Below, one piece after another: positions 1-9,535 of a DNA stretch of 64,000 nucleotides (positions within the stretch are counted from its first letter, which is position 1; every line of letters begins with the position of its first letter). The notes beneath the pieces are model-generated. The model ran no database searches. It was not told the origin of the DNA and was given only the letters and a program-made list of their open reading frames with translations. The stretch comes from Alphaproteobacteria bacterium (GTDB lineage Bacteria > Pseudomonadota > Alphaproteobacteria > Sphingomonadales > Kordiimonadaceae). The position numbers and the translations under genes were made by a program. The stretch is from the NCBI GenBank assembly GCA_006226495.1, contig SBGU01000038.1, forward strand, positions 53,493-117,492, read 5' to 3'.

Positions 1-2616
1 GGTTTTCTCTAACTGGGCCTCAAGGTCCGCGAGTTGTTCGCGGGCTTCGGCGACCACATGTTCGGGCGCCTTGGCGACAAAACCCTGGTTGTTCAGGCGA
101 CCGGACAAGGAACCAACTTCCTTCTGCAGCTTGTCGGCATTTTTCTCGAGCCGGGCTTTTTCGGCGTCCAGGTCCATGAGGTCCGCAAGCGGCAGGTACA
201 CCGTGGCTTCGTCGACCACCAGTTGGGCCGCGCCCTTGGTGTCCGCCTTGTCAGTTGCCTTCGCGACCTCGAGCCGGGCCATGCGGCACAGCATGTCCTG
301 GAAGGCATTGAGGCGCGCCTTGGTCTCGTCCGACGCGCCGACCACAAGGGCGGTGGCCTTCGCGGAGGCCGGCACGTTCATTTCGGCGCGGGTCGAGCGT
401 ACCTCGGTGATGAACTTGATCGCCCAGTTGACTTCGGCGCCCGCGGCGGCGTCCACATCCGTCACGCGCGGCCATGCGGCATGGATCAGGTCGTAGGCGC
501 GGTTGTCGCGGGTGGCGTGCCACAGCTCTTCGGTGATGAAGGGCATGAAGGGGTGCAACAGCACCAGGATCTGGTCCAGCACCCAGCCGGCAACGGCGCG
601 GGTTTCGGCCTTCTGGGTCTTGTCCTCGCCCCAGAAAATCGGCTTGATCAGTTCCACATACCAGTCGCAGAAGGTGCCCCAGGCGAAATGATAGATGGCA
701 TCGGCGCTGTCGTTGAAGCGGAAGGCTTCAAGGGCGGCCGTGACCGCCTGCGCGGTTTTGGCCACTTCACCGATGATCCATTTGTTCACAGCCAGCGTGG
801 CAGCCGGTGCCTCAACTGTATCCGAACCCTGGATGCCGTTCATTTCGCAGAAGCGCGCAGCGTTCCAGAGCTTGGTGCCGAAGTTCCGATACCCTTCAAC
901 CCGCTTTTCAGCAAGCTTGATGTCCCGCCCCTGCGCTTCCATGGCGATGAGCGTGAAACGCAGCGCGTCGGCCCCGTATTTTTCGATGAACTCCAGGGGG
1001 TCGATCACATTACCCTTGGATTTGGACATCTTGGCGCCGAACTGGTCGCGCACCAGCGCATGGATATAGACATTCCTGAAGGGAACATCGCCCATGAAAT
1101 GCATGCCGGACATCATCATGCGGGCAACCCAGAAAAAGATGATGTCGAAACCGGTGATCAGGGTCGCGTTCGGGTAATATTTGGCCAGTTCCGGCGTCTC
1201 ATGCGGCCAGCCCATGGTGCTGTAGGGCCACATGGCGGACGAGAACCAGGTGTCCAGAACGTCCGGGTCGCGCACGAGCGCAACATCTTCGCCGAACTTG
1301 GCGCGGGCTGCGGCGACGGCATCTGCTTCGGTTTCTTCCACGAACACGGTGCCATCGGGCGCATACCATGCCGGAATGCGGTGGCCCCACCACAACTGGC
1401 GCGACACGCACCAGGGCTGGATGTTGCGCATCCATTCGAAATAGGTCTTTTCCCAGTTCTTGGGGATGAAGTTGGTGCGCCCGGTCTCCACCGCTTCGAT
1501 GGCCGGTTTGGCCATGGTGGCCGCATCCACATACCATTGTTCCGTGAGCCACGGTTCGATGACCACACCACCCCGGTCGCCGTAAGGCACCATATGCCGG
1601 TGCGGCACGACCTTCACCAGGAAACCGGCGGCGTCCATATCGGCCACAATGGCCTTGCGCGCGGCAAAACGGTCCATGCCGCGGTATTTTTCCGGGGCAT
1701 TTTCATTGATGGCAGCGTCGCGGTCGAAGATGTTGATCATCTCGAGATAGTGGCGCTTGCCGATCTCGAAGTCGTTGAAATCGTGCGCGGGTGTGACCTT
1801 CAGGGCACCGGTGCCCTGTTCGGGGTCGGCATGCATGTCCCCCACAATCGGGATCAGGCGGCCCACCAGCGGCAGGCGAACCTGTTTGCCGATCAGGTGC
1901 TTGTAACGCTCGTCTTCCGGGTTCACGGCAACGGCGGTATCGCCCAGCATGGTTTCAGGCCGCGTGGTGGCGATTTCGATGAACACGCCATCTTCGCCGT
2001 CAACCGGATAGTTGAAATGCCAGAAATTGCCGTCGACTTCCTTCTGCTCGACCTCGAGGTCGGAGATGGCGGTCTTCAGCTTGGGGTCCCAGTTCACCAG
2101 GCGCTGGTCTTTATACAGCAGGCCATCGCGGTACAGCGCCACAAATTTCTTCAGGACCGCAGCCGAGCGTTCCTCGTCCATGGTGAAGGCTTCGCGGCTC
2201 CAGTCGCAGCTCGCGCCCAGGCGGCGAAGCTGGCGGGTGATGGTGCCGCCGCTTTCTTCCTTCCACTGCCAAACGCGCTCCAGGAACGCCTCGCGGCCCA
2301 TTTCCTGGCGGGTCGGGCCGCCGGCGGCATCAAGCTGGCGTTCGACCACCATCTGGGTCGCGATACCGGCATGGTCGGTGCCGGGCTGCCACAGCACGTC
2401 CTTGCCGCGCAGGCGTTCGAAACGCACAAGGCAATCCTGCAGGCTGTTATCCAGCGCATGGCCCATGTGCAGGCTGCCGGTCACATTGGGGGGCGGCATG
2501 ACAATGACATAGGGCTCGGCATCCGGCCGCTTGCCACAGGCAAACGCGCCCGTGCCTTCCCAATGTTCATACCATTTGGCTTCGATGTCCCCCGGGGTGT
2601 AGGTCTTTTCCAGCAT
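1..2616 (-). CDS. valS: Valyl-tRNA synthetase, 3' end beyond window
   Basis: Charges tRNA-Val with valine in the cytoplasm (class I aminoacyl-tRNA synthetase). The reverse strand reads open for 872 codons from an ATG at 2616. The HIGH-type signature is HMGH at residues 50-53, after PPPNVTGSL, and KMSKSKGN lies near residue 529. The last codons visible are charged and heptad-like, as in the C-terminal coiled coil of ValS that contacts tRNA. The family is about 880-950 residues, so only a short tail is missing at the left edge. It follows popZ on the same strand, a common alphaproteobacterial pairing, but here a plus-strand protease gene is inserted between them. The long plus-strand open frame over this gene is its antisense shadow. 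Confidence 0.97.
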   Translation of the reverse strand, partial: MLEKTYTPGDIEAKWYEHWEGTGAFACGKRPDAEPYVIVMPPPNVTGSLHMGHALDNSLQDCLVRFERLRGKDVLWQPGTDHAGIATQMVVERQLDAAGGPTRQEMGREAFLERVWQWKEESGGTITRQLRRLGASCDWSREAFTMDEERSAAVLKKFVALYRDGLLYKDQRLVNWDPKLKTAISDLEVEQKEVDGNFWHFNYPVDGEDGVFIEIATTRPETMLGDTAVAVNPEDERYKHLIGKQVRLPLVGRLIPIVGDMHADPEQGTGALKVTPAHDFNDFEIGKRHYLEMINIFDRDAAINENAPEKYRGMDRFAARKAIVADMDAAGFLVKVVPHRHMVPYGDRGGVVIEPWLTEQWYVDAATMAKPAIEAVETGRTNFIPKNWEKTYFEWMRNIQPWCVSRQLWWGHRIPAWYAPDGTVFVEETEADAVAAARAKFGEDVALVRDPDVLDTWFSSAMWPYSTMGWPHETPELAKYYPNATLITGFDIIFFWVARMMMSGMHFMGDVPFRNVYIHALVRDQFGAKMSKSKGNVIDPLEFIEKYGADALRFTLIAMEAQGRDIKLAEKRVEGYRNFGTKLWNAARFCEMNGIQGSDTVEAPAATLAVNKWIIGEVAKTAQAVTAALEAFRFNDSADAIYHFAWGTFCDWYVELIKPIFWGEDKTQKAETRAVAGWVLDQILVLLHPFMPFITEELWHATRDNRAYDLIHAAWPRVTDVDAAAGAEVNWAIKFITEVRSTRAEMNVPASAKATALVVGASDETKARLNAFQDMLCRMARLEVAKATDKADTKGAAQLVVDEATVYLPLADLMDLDAEKARLEKNADKLQKEVGSLSGRLNNQGFVAKAPEHVVAEAREQLADLEAQLEKT

Positions 2617-2796
2617 TCTTCGATCCGTCTTTCACGCGATACCTGTTCGAAATGAGCGCCGCACAATGCACAAAAACCGGCAGGAACGGAAGCCCTGAAA
2701 GCGCCAAAAGGCAATATTCCTGCCGCGCGCACGCGCCCTGCCCCCTGCATGAAGGGCAAGCCGCGAACACATTCGCGTGCATAAACTTAGGTTCCT

Positions 2797-2826
2797 TTGC
2801 ACAGCGAACCCAATCGGGGTTATACT
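2797..2826 (+). promoter_or_regulatory. Possible sigma-70 promoter giving a near-leaderless mRNA
   Basis: TTGCAC (2797-2802), an 18-base spacer and TATACT (2821-2826) resemble -35 and -10 boxes. The ATG of the protease gene begins only 10 bases after the -10 box and no Shine-Dalgarno sequence lies between, so the transcript would be almost leaderless. This is seen by eye only. Confidence 0.4.
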
Positions 2827-2835
2827 ATAGCTCTT

Positions 2836-3933
2836 ATGAAGACCAAACGAACTTTGGGAAGGGTTCTGTCGCGTGCAATGGTCTTGGCAGCTATGGCATG
2901 GGGGATGCCGGCATTAGCTGACCAGAAAGTCGTGCAAACGCAGCCTACCTTGATCCCCCAACGCAACGTCGCGCCAGAACCGGTCGTGACCCTGCCGGTC
3001 GTGCTCGAACATAACCGCGCTGTCACCACCCTCAGCGTCGGCGGCAAGCCGCTCAGCCTGTTGCTGGACACTGGCGCATCCAAAACCCTGCTGCTGAATT
3101 CGGAAGGCCTGGGCAATGCGGTCACCGACGGCGCCGCGCCGGTGAATATCCATTTTCCGGCCTTCGATCAGGTTGCCACCGGCCTGCAGGTCGGCGCCAT
3201 CGATTTCCGGTCCGGTGACTTTACCTACACCAGCGAAAACACCCTGCTGTTGCCGGACAATGCGGCGCTGGTGCAGCGACTGGCCACCAAGATGGACGGC
3301 ATCCTGGGCCGCGACTTTTTCAGCGCCTTTGTGGTGGCGGTATCGCCGGGCGACGGCACCGTGCGCCTGTATCCCGCCGGCACGGACATGAGCCAGCTTT
3401 ACGACACCTCCTATGCCATCACCATGAAGAATGGCAGCCCCTATCTGGTGCACCGTTCGCGCATGCCGTGGGAAGACTGGTCCACCACCAAAACCTTCCT
3501 CCTGGACACCGGATACCCGGGCGGCCTGGCGCTTTGGGACGATGATCATTTTGTGCGGGCCACCAACAAGGATGAAGCCGCAGCCCTGAAGGCCGCGCAC
3601 AAGGGCATCCTGTATTTCGGTCGCATGCAGTTTGGCCAGTTGGTGTTCCGGAACCTGCCTGTGTTCGTGGGGGCCAACAGCCCGACCCAGTTGGAAGAAC
3701 GCCATGGCATCATCGGTGCCACCATGCTGGCGCCTTTTGACTATGCCGTCGACCTGTCTTCGGGCCGCCTGTGGCTGAGCCCGAACATGGCCGGCCTTTA
3801 TACCGGTTTCAAATTCCTGAATTCCGAGGTCTATACCCCGGGCGACGAGGATTTTGTGCTGAAAGATTTCCACCCGCCCACCGCAACCGCGCCGGTGACC
3901 ACCATTTACGGCAGCGAAGGTCGTATCCAGTAA
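2836..3933 (+). CDS. Secreted two-lobed retropepsin/pepsin-like aspartic protease
   Basis: A 365-residue predicted exported aspartic peptidase. An N-terminal signal peptide ends near ALA-DQ at about residue 29. Two catalytic DTG triplets are visible: LLLDTGAS at residues 78-80 and FLLDTGYPG at 224-226. Each is followed by the hydrophobic-hydrophobic-Gly element of the fold (ILGRDFF and IIGATML), so both lobes look complete, as in pepsin. Many bacterial retropepsins have a single lobe and dimerise. I chose the ATG at 2836 because it starts exactly at the signal peptide; a TTG at 2797 would add 13 unlikely residues. The gene sits alone on the plus strand between popZ and valS and ends at a strong terminator. 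Substrate unknown. Confidence 0.85.
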   Translation: MKTKRTLGRVLSRAMVLAAMAWGMPALADQKVVQTQPTLIPQRNVAPEPVVTLPVVLEHNRAVTTLSVGGKPLSLLLDTGASKTLLLNSEGLGNAVTDGAAPVNIHFPAFDQVATGLQVGAIDFRSGDFTYTSENTLLLPDNAALVQRLATKMDGILGRDFFSAFVVAVSPGDGTVRLYPAGTDMSQLYDTSYAITMKNGSPYLVHRSRMPWEDWSTTKTFLLDTGYPGGLALWDDDHFVRATNKDEAAALKAAHKGILYFGRMQFGQLVFRNLPVFVGANSPTQLEERHGIIGATMLAPFDYAVDLSSGRLWLSPNMAGLYTGFKFLNSEVYTPGDEDFVLKDFHPPTATAPVTTIYGSEGRIQ

Positions 3934-3934
3934 C

Positions 3935-3961
3935 AAAAAGCCGGCGAACTGCCGGCTTTTT
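3935..3961 (+). terminator. Intrinsic terminator after aspartic protease gene
   Basis: A perfect 10-bp stem (3936-3945 with 3951-3960) carries a GAACT loop and ends in a T-tract. The A-run on the left arm means it could also act for popZ on the other strand. Confidence 0.9.
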
Positions 3962-3999
3962 CCTATTCAATTCAAAAGCTTGCCTTGCTTGCCCTGGCC

Positions 4000-4578
4000 T
4001 TATTTCCGCCGGGCGATGCGTGCAACCTCGCGCTCGACCGCATCGGTCACGATCTGCGGCAGGTGTTCATCCAGCCAGCCCTGCAGCATGGGCTTCAGCA
4101 TCGCGCGCACGAGGCCCTCGAGCGTATTGTCGGCCCCGGCATAACCGGCGACCATAAGCTGGGTCAGGTGGGCGAAGCTTTCGGCGGCGCGGGTTTCAAC
4201 GGGCGGCGATACAATCGCATCCACATCGCTTGCGCTCGCGAATTCGGTCAGCTCGAAGACATCGTCTTCTTCTTCCGCCTCATACACCGGTTCCGGCTCA
4301 TACACGGGCTCGGGCTCGGGTTCATAAACCGGTTCGGGCTCGGGAATGGGTTCGGGCTCGGGGTCCGGCTCGTAAACGGGTTCGGGTTCCGGGATCGGTT
4401 CCTCGAACAGCGGCTCGGGCTCTGGCTCGGGGTCAGGACGGGGCGGCTCCGGGAAGTCCTCTTCCGGAGATTCATCATCCTCTAGCGGTTCTTCGTCCGA
4501 CTCGTCAGAAATGATCCGGCGTATAGACGCCAGAATTTCTTCCATGGTCGGTTCGTCTTCGGATGCGTTATCGCTCAT
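4000..4578 (-). CDS. popZ: PopZ cell-pole organising protein (DUF2497)
   Basis: A 192-residue scaffold that in Caulobacter forms polar condensates anchoring ParB-parS and cell-cycle kinases. The N-terminus has the family signature MEEILASIRRIISDE. The middle is a long acidic proline-rich linker of repeated PEPEP and VYEPEP units. The C-terminus holds the oligomerisation helices (LEGLVRAMLKPMLQGWLDE). I chose the ATG at 4578, which gives MSDNASEDEP before the conserved helix; an upstream ATG adds 20 residues with no similarity. It lies between tolC and valS on the same strand, a conserved alphaproteobacterial neighbourhood. The repetitive linker gives skewed codon use. Confidence 0.93.
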   Translation of the reverse strand: MSDNASEDEPTMEEILASIRRIISDESDEEPLEDDESPEEDFPEPPRPDPEPEPEPLFEEPIPEPEPVYEPDPEPEPIPEPEPVYEPEPEPVYEPEPVYEAEEEDDVFELTEFASASDVDAIVSPPVETRAAESFAHLTQLMVAGYAGADNTLEGLVRAMLKPMLQGWLDEHLPQIVTDAVEREVARIARRK

Positions 4579-4718
4579 AGACCAGCCAGATTTTGAACTC
4601 CCTTCCAAACAGGTACCTGCTTGGGACTCGGCTGTCAATAATTCTTAAGACATCAAAGGCGGTTAACACGCATCAAGGCTTTTGGCCGTTGCCGGTACGA
4701 CACCCCTGCCCCGGCCAT

Positions 4719-4744
4719 GAAAAAAGGGGGCAAACCGCCCCCTT
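4719..4744 (-). terminator. Intrinsic terminator after tolC
   Basis: Read on the minus strand, an AAGGGGGC / GCCCCCTT stem with a GGTTT loop is followed by a T-run. It lies 27 bases beyond the tolC stop. Confidence 0.85.
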
Positions 4745-4770
4745 GATCATAATTGTTTGTGTAAACAAGC

Positions 4771-6192
4771 TTAGTCGACGTCGGTATCCCAGCCGATGAA
4801 CTTGTTCTTGACCTTGTCATAGTATGCCTCTTCGTCATACTGCTCGACATTCAGGCCAAGGTCCTGGGCGGTCAGGCGACCGGTGGCGGACACGAGGCTG
4901 TAGGCGGCCACGAACTCGTCGCGCTGTGCACGAACCAGCGATACGCGGCTGTTCAGCAGTTCCTGTTCGGCGTTCAGCACGTCAAGCGTGGTGCGCGAAC
5001 CGACCGCAGCTTCCTGGCGAACACCTTCAAGGGCGATTTCGTTGGCACGCACGGCAGCTTCGGTCGACGCGATCTGGCCGACGGCCGCGCGGTAGTTATC
5101 CCAGGCCACGAACACGTTTTCCTGCGCCACACGTTCGGCCTGGCGAATGTTCATCAGGGCCTGGCTGCGAAGCTGCTTGGCACGGCGGATGGTCGAATAG
5201 CGCTGGCCACCGGCATAGATCGGCACGGAAAGCTGGACACCGACCGATTTGGTGGTGCCAATCGACGAACCATCGATCAGTTCACCTGCAGTGCTGTCGA
5301 ACGAACTGCCAGATGTCTCGCGACGGGTCCAAGATGCCTGAGCACCGAGGCTCGGCGACAGGGCACCTTCAGCCTGGTACACATTGTATTGAGCCGCTTT
5401 CTCATTGTAGCGCGCCGAAATCACACCGGGGCTTTGTTCCATCGCCACTTCGATCGCGGAATCGAGGCTTTCCGGCAGGGCCGGCTTGGTACCCGGGGTC
5501 TCCAGGGTTGCCGGGGCACGACCGATCACACGGCGGTACTGGGCACGGCTCGAGGCCAGAGTTGCCTCTGCCGACAAAAGCGACGACTTGGCGCTTTCGA
5601 GGCGGGCTTCCGACTGAGCCACGTCCGTGCGGGTGATTTCACCAACACGGAACCGGTCGCGGCTGGCCTGCAACTGGCGCTCAAGCACCTGAACGTTATT
5701 CTGGTTCAGTTTCACGACGGCTTCGTCGCGCACCACATTCATGTAGGCCGACACACCGTCCAGAAGAACCGACTGTTCGACGGACTGCAGTTGCGCGCGG
5801 CCTGCCATAACCGACTGGGTAGCACTTTTCACCGCATTACGGTCCTGGAAACCACGGAACAGGTTCACCGACGCCGTTACGTCGTAACTGTCGACCTTCG
5901 GGCGGGTTTCATCGATCCTGGTAATCGGCTCGTTGGCGTCGTTAACCGTGTCGGCGGTGGTTTTGTTCCGCGATTCAGAGTGCCCTATGGTACCGCTCAG
6001 GTTCGGCAGGAAGCCGGACTTGGCGGACGACACGCCTTCGTCAACCGCCCTGAGCGCAGCGCGCTGGGCCATCAGTTGCGGGTTGCTTTCATAAGCCGCG
6101 GCCAGCGCTTCTTCGAGCGTCTCGGCGGATACGGCATAACTTCCGGACAGCACTGCCGAAATGGCCAGCAGTGAGATGATCCCCTTTTTCAT
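4771..6192 (-). CDS. tolC: TolC-family outer-membrane efflux/secretion channel
   Basis: A 473-residue trimeric outer-membrane exit duct for type I secretion and RND or MFS efflux pumps. It has a signal peptide (cleavage near VSA-ET, about residue 23). Two tandem outer-membrane efflux repeats follow, starting at LEEALAAAYESNPQL and again near residue 240. Typical helical motifs include RFRVGEITRTDVAQSEARLESA and VGSRTTLDVLNAEQELL. Length and layout match family members that sit beside a PIMT-like gene in alphaproteobacteria. It is 145 bases downstream of that methyltransferase gene on the same strand and ends at its own terminator. It could serve the RTX protein encoded near 20-21 kb, but no ABC or membrane-fusion partner is in this window. 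Confidence 0.95.
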   Translation of the reverse strand: MKKGIISLLAISAVLSGSYAVSAETLEEALAAAYESNPQLMAQRAALRAVDEGVSSAKSGFLPNLSGTIGHSESRNKTTADTVNDANEPITRIDETRPKVDSYDVTASVNLFRGFQDRNAVKSATQSVMAGRAQLQSVEQSVLLDGVSAYMNVVRDEAVVKLNQNNVQVLERQLQASRDRFRVGEITRTDVAQSEARLESAKSSLLSAEATLASSRAQYRRVIGRAPATLETPGTKPALPESLDSAIEVAMEQSPGVISARYNEKAAQYNVYQAEGALSPSLGAQASWTRRETSGSSFDSTAGELIDGSSIGTTKSVGVQLSVPIYAGGQRYSTIRRAKQLRSQALMNIRQAERVAQENVFVAWDNYRAAVGQIASTEAAVRANEIALEGVRQEAAVGSRTTLDVLNAEQELLNSRVSLVRAQRDEFVAAYSLVSATGRLTAQDLGLNVEQYDEEAYYDKVKNKFIGWDTDVD

Positions 6193-6337
6193 TATAGTCT
6201 CCTTGTTTCCTCGCTGTTTGTTTTATACGGCATCGGGCCACCTAGCCTTCTGCCTTTCGGGGGTGGTTGTTTTTTTACCACCGTTCGGGTTGCAACACCA
6301 ACGGTTCCCTTTTCGAGGAACCCACAAAACTCAAATC

Positions 6338-6991
6338 CTAAAACACAAAGCCCTGCGGCTTGAGGAAGCCCGGCAGCGGCTGCACGTTCGCGTCGAACAG
6401 GTCGCGTTCGGCCACAATGCCGTCCTTCACCGTCACTATATGGCCGCGACCGATGCCAGCTTCAACCCTGACACAGACAAGTCGGCCACCTTCGCGCAAT
6501 TGTTTGATCAGCGCCGCCGGCACTTCTTCAACCGCCCCTTCAAGGAAAATCACATCGAACGGGCCCTGTTTGGCCACGCCCTTGGCCAGTTCGCCATGGA
6601 TGACCGCCACATTCATGATCTCGAGCGCGGCGAGTTTTTTCTCGGCCAGCTTGGCCAGTTCCTCGTCTTCCTCGAGCGCCACCACGGCGTCGGCCAGACC
6701 CGCCAGCACGGCGGCGGAATAACCGGTCACACAACCGACATCCAGCACCACATCCTTCGGACCCGGGTTCGCTTCCTTCAGCAGGCGGGCGAAGGTTACC
6801 GGTTCCATCAGGAAACGGCCGGCCACCACTTCGAGGTCTTCATCCACATAGGCGATGGCGCGTTTGGCCTTGGGCACAAACTGTTCGCGCGGCACGGCAC
6901 GGATGGCGCCGATAATACGCTCGTCATTCACCTCGCTCGGGCGAAGCTGGCAATCGATCATATGGCTGCGGGCAATGGCTGATTCGCTCAC
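6338..6991 (-). CDS. PIMT-fold methyltransferase (L-isoaspartate methyltransferase family), tolC-linked type
   Basis: A 217-residue SAM-dependent methyltransferase of the protein-L-isoaspartate O-methyltransferase family. The SAM-binding motif I is VLDVGCVTGYSAAVLAG (about residues 81-97), and the post-I acidic residue lies in VALEEDEE. Classic Pcm enzymes carry a TIS-P catalytic segment before motif I, whereas here that stretch reads GRFLMEPVTFARLL. The protein may therefore not repair isoaspartate. This variant is recurrently found directly upstream of tolC in alphaproteobacteria, as here. The start codon at 6991 gives the usual short N-terminus. Confidence 0.85.
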   Translation of the reverse strand: MSESAIARSHMIDCQLRPSEVNDERIIGAIRAVPREQFVPKAKRAIAYVDEDLEVVAGRFLMEPVTFARLLKEANPGPKDVVLDVGCVTGYSAAVLAGLADAVVALEEDEELAKLAEKKLAALEIMNVAVIHGELAKGVAKQGPFDVIFLEGAVEEVPAALIKQLREGGRLVCVRVEAGIGRGHIVTVKDGIVAERDLFDANVQPLPGFLKPQGFVF

Positions 6992-7268
6992 GGCTCTCGG
7001 TCCTTATTCTAAACGGCAGTTACAATTCAGTATGACTTTGCCGCTTTATACTGACAGCGGCCAGAAGAAACAACGCGTTTTCTGGCCACAGACACAGCTT
7101 TTCCGACGCGCCATAGCATGATTGCACACCCGCAGAAGCCCCACTGCGGTCATCAGCCCCGATTTTGCGACAAATCGAAGCAGCGCCGTGCCGGCCCGCG
7201 GCGCGGCGCCGAAAAACCGGCTTGACCCAATGGGGCGCCCTGACTATACGTTCACCACCACTCAGTGA

Positions 7269-7342
7269 GGCGCGATGGCGGAGTGGTTACGCACCGGATT
7301 GCAAATCCGTGAAGACCGGTTCGATTCCGGTTCGCGCCTCCA
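7269..7342 (+). tRNA. tRNA-Cys (GCA)
   Basis: The cloverleaf is recognisable: a 7-bp acceptor GGCGCGA / TCGCGCC, anticodon GCA at 7301-7303 in loop TTGCAAA, a T-arm CCGGTTCGATTCCGG and an encoded CCA end. One mismatch lies at the top of the anticodon stem. Confidence 0.95.
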
Positions 7343-7430
7343 TCACTTCCCCCGCACATCGGTATTATCCAGACCGCAACATGGGGCACACCGGCCAGTC
7401 GGGCCGGCGCAAGGTGGGGGTTCGGCGCAC

Positions 7431-8084
7431 ATGCCTGTTGTTTCCGAAAAATACGGCCTTGCCTATTATCCTGTGCCCAAGATTGCTTCGAGCTCGCTGA
7501 AGCATGCCTTCTATTTTCTGGAGCATGGCGACTGGTACCGGAAACAGGGCCAGCCGGACGGGACGCTTGGCAATATCCATGAGCTCAGCTTCGGCGACCC
7601 GCATTTTTCTGCCGAAACGCTCGCGCGTCATGCCCATCTTGAAAGCATTGTGGTGATCCGCGACCCTATCAAGCGGCTGTTGTCGGCCTATGCCAACCGG
7701 GTGCTGTATCATGGCGACCTGAATGCCTGGCGCGCCCGCAAGGACGGCATCAGCTTCCGCCACGGCCCGCGCCCGGACCTCGCCACCTTCATCGCGCACC
7801 TTGAGGACTATCAGCGGGAATCGGCGGCAATTCGGCACCATACTGTGCCGGTGCGCGCCTTTCTGGGGCCTGACCTGTCGCGTTACAGCCATGTGTTCCG
7901 GATCGAGGAGATGGACAGCCTCATGGCCCTGTTGCGCAACCGCACAGGACAGACCCTGGCGTTGCCCCACGAACAGGCCGGCGGCCCCAAGATCAGCCCG
8001 GATGTGCTGAGCGCCGCCCAGCATGAAAAGCTGCGCACCTTTTATGCCAGGGACTATGAGCTGATGCAGGATCTTTACGCTTGA
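7431..8084 (+). CDS. Sulfotransferase family 2 protein
   Basis: A 217-residue predicted PAPS-dependent sulfotransferase (carbohydrate type, Pfam Sulfotransfer_2). The 5'-phosphosulfate-binding loop is YYPVPKIASSSLKH near residues 12-25. The 3'-phosphate-binding element is VIRDPIKRLLSAYANR near residues 74-89. I chose the ATG at 7431: it is preceded by AAGGTGGGGG, and the longer open frame would run back into tRNA-Cys. The protein is short for the family but both cofactor motifs are present. It converges with the PhnD-like gene, with only four bases between the stops. Acceptor unknown; a surface glycan is the usual target. Confidence 0.8.
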   Translation: MPVVSEKYGLAYYPVPKIASSSLKHAFYFLEHGDWYRKQGQPDGTLGNIHELSFGDPHFSAETLARHAHLESIVVIRDPIKRLLSAYANRVLYHGDLNAWRARKDGISFRHGPRPDLATFIAHLEDYQRESAAIRHHTVPVRAFLGPDLSRYSHVFRIEEMDSLMALLRNRTGQTLALPHEQAGGPKISPDVLSAAQHEKLRTFYARDYELMQDLYA

Positions 8085-8088
8085 GGGC

Positions 8089-9033
8089 CTAATGCACCCG
8101 GTCGGCCACCAGGCCGTAAAGCTGGCGCAGCCCGGCAAGCTGCGCTTCAAGCGGGGCATCGATGGCATCGAACTGGTGTACACCATGATAGGTGATCATG
8201 GCCGCCCTGCCCTCCAGGCTTTCGTTCATCGATATCAGGAGAGCCGTCAGCTCGCGCTGCAAGGTTTCGTCCATGCCGCCACCGACCAGGACCAGCGAGC
8301 GGATCACCGGTTCGCTGGTGAAAAACACCTGCAGCCGGTCGCGGATGCCGGGCGGAACCTCGGCGGCGTCGGTCCAGTTCATGTCGCTGATCGCACCCGC
8401 ATCCACGATGCCGCGTGCCACCAGGGACGCGATATTGATCTCGTGGGTCGCAAACACATAACCAACCTTGCCGGCGGGTGGCCTGGCCCCGCGGTCAGCA
8501 AGTTCGACCAGTTCAAGCCCGTGCCGGCGCAGGTAAGCGAGGGGTACCAGGAAACCGCTTGTGGACCCCGGGTCCTCGAACGCCAGCACCCGCCCCTTCA
8601 GGTCATCGAAACTTTCAATGCCCGCGCCCCGGCGCGAAATCATCAGCGCGGCATATTCCGGCACGCCCTTTTTCCATTCGCGCAGAATCACGCGCGCGCC
8701 GCCCACCTGTTCAAGTGCCATGGCGGCCAGCGGGGTTTCGGACACCATATCCACGCGCCCGGCCTTCAGAAGCGCCACCATCTCGTCGACCGTGGGCACG
8801 ACGATTTCGCGGAAAGCCATCTTGTCACCGCCCTTCAGGTTGGCGGCGAGATAGTGCGACATGGCCTGCAGGTCATGCCTTGTGCGGTCTTCGATCGGGC
8901 TGATGCGGCCAATGACAAAGTCGGTGGACCCGTCGCCCGCGAAGGCAGACGCACCGCCCCACCGGCCAAAGATGGCCGTGAGCAGAATCAGGGCTGTGAC
9001 AAGTGCGTGCCGGGTAGGTTGCACGATCTTCAT
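8089..9033 (-). CDS. PhnD-like periplasmic substrate-binding protein
   Basis: A 314-residue protein resembling the phosphate/phosphite/phosphonate ABC-type binding proteins (PhnD/PtxB, PF12974). A signal peptide precedes residue 30. Typical segments are the start IGRISPIEDR, the lobe motif FDDLKGRVLAFEDPGSTSGFLVPLAYL, and VGYVFATHEINIASLVARGIVDAGAI. No permease or ATPase is adjacent, so it may act as an orphan sensor or binding protein rather than part of a transporter. Several members of this family feed two-component or c-di-GMP sensors. The ATG at 9033 is chosen because it begins the signal peptide. Ligand cannot be inferred. Confidence 0.8.
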   Translation of the reverse strand: MKIVQPTRHALVTALILLTAIFGRWGGASAFAGDGSTDFVIGRISPIEDRTRHDLQAMSHYLAANLKGGDKMAFREIVVPTVDEMVALLKAGRVDMVSETPLAAMALEQVGGARVILREWKKGVPEYAALMISRRGAGIESFDDLKGRVLAFEDPGSTSGFLVPLAYLRRHGLELVELADRGARPPAGKVGYVFATHEINIASLVARGIVDAGAISDMNWTDAAEVPPGIRDRLQVFFTSEPVIRSLVLVGGGMDETLQRELTALLISMNESLEGRAAMITYHGVHQFDAIDAPLEAQLAGLRQLYGLVADRVH

Positions 9034-9375
9034 CCTTGTATCGTCGCGTGTCGTCCGCACATGGCCGGGCATCGGGCCCCACCGTGGCGGCACTGTTTTT
9101 CTTGTTGCGCAGCATAGCGTCGTAAAGTTAGCAAACAGTCAACGTATATTGTTGCATCTGCAACAGGCCCACGCCCCCGGAATTCCGGCCTTTCTTTCGC
9201 TATCACAGCATTTGCAGACGCCCCGCCGGCGCCGCCGGCACGGCCAAAACCCGCAGAAATGCTGGCGTTCCTGCCTTTTTTGCGGGCACCGTCAGAAAAA
9301 TGTAAATTAGGGCTTGGCACGCCGATTTTTTTGGGTATAAAGGCCCCACTTGCGGCGATGGTCGCGGGTTACTGA
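9034..9375. other. Intergenic region without a supported gene
   Basis: 342 bases lie between the PhnD-like gene and tRNA-Asn. Short open frames here have unlikely composition and no good ribosome-binding site. The right end should hold the tRNA promoter. Nothing else is apparent. Confidence 0.6.
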
Positions 9376-9451
9376 TCCCCAGTAGCTCAGTTGGTAGAGC
9401 AAGCGGCTGTTAACCGCTCGGTCGCTGGTTCGAGTCCGGCCTGGGGAGCCA
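9376..9451 (+). tRNA. tRNA-Asn (GTT)
   Basis: Acceptor TCCCCAG / CTGGGGA, D-arm AGCTCAGTTGGTAGAGC, anticodon GTT at 9409-9411 and T-loop GGTTCGAGTCC are all present. The CCA end is encoded. Confidence 0.97.
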
Positions 9452-9455
9452 ATCT

Positions 9456-9489
9456 TAAACGGCTGGGACACAATGTCCCGGCCGTTTTG
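9456..9489. terminator. Bidirectional terminator between tRNA-Asn and lrp-like gene
   Basis: The stem AAACGGC-TGGGACA / TGTCCC-GGCCGTTT carries a CAA loop. T-runs lie on both strands, so it can serve the tRNA (plus) and the Lrp-family gene (minus). Confidence 0.8.
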
Positions 9490-9535
9490 CTTTTCAGCCC
9501 CCTGCAGACCGGGCAGTCCCCCGCCTGCGCCTGCG

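Noticed and set aside
34..2655. An 873-codon plus-strand open frame
   Set aside because: It is antisense to valS, whose HIGH and KMSKS motifs are clear on the other strand. GC-rich coding DNA commonly leaves such frames open.
8089..9033. PhnD-like protein considered as part of a phosphonate transport operon
   Set aside because: No ATPase or permease genes adjoin it, so a complete transporter cannot be claimed.
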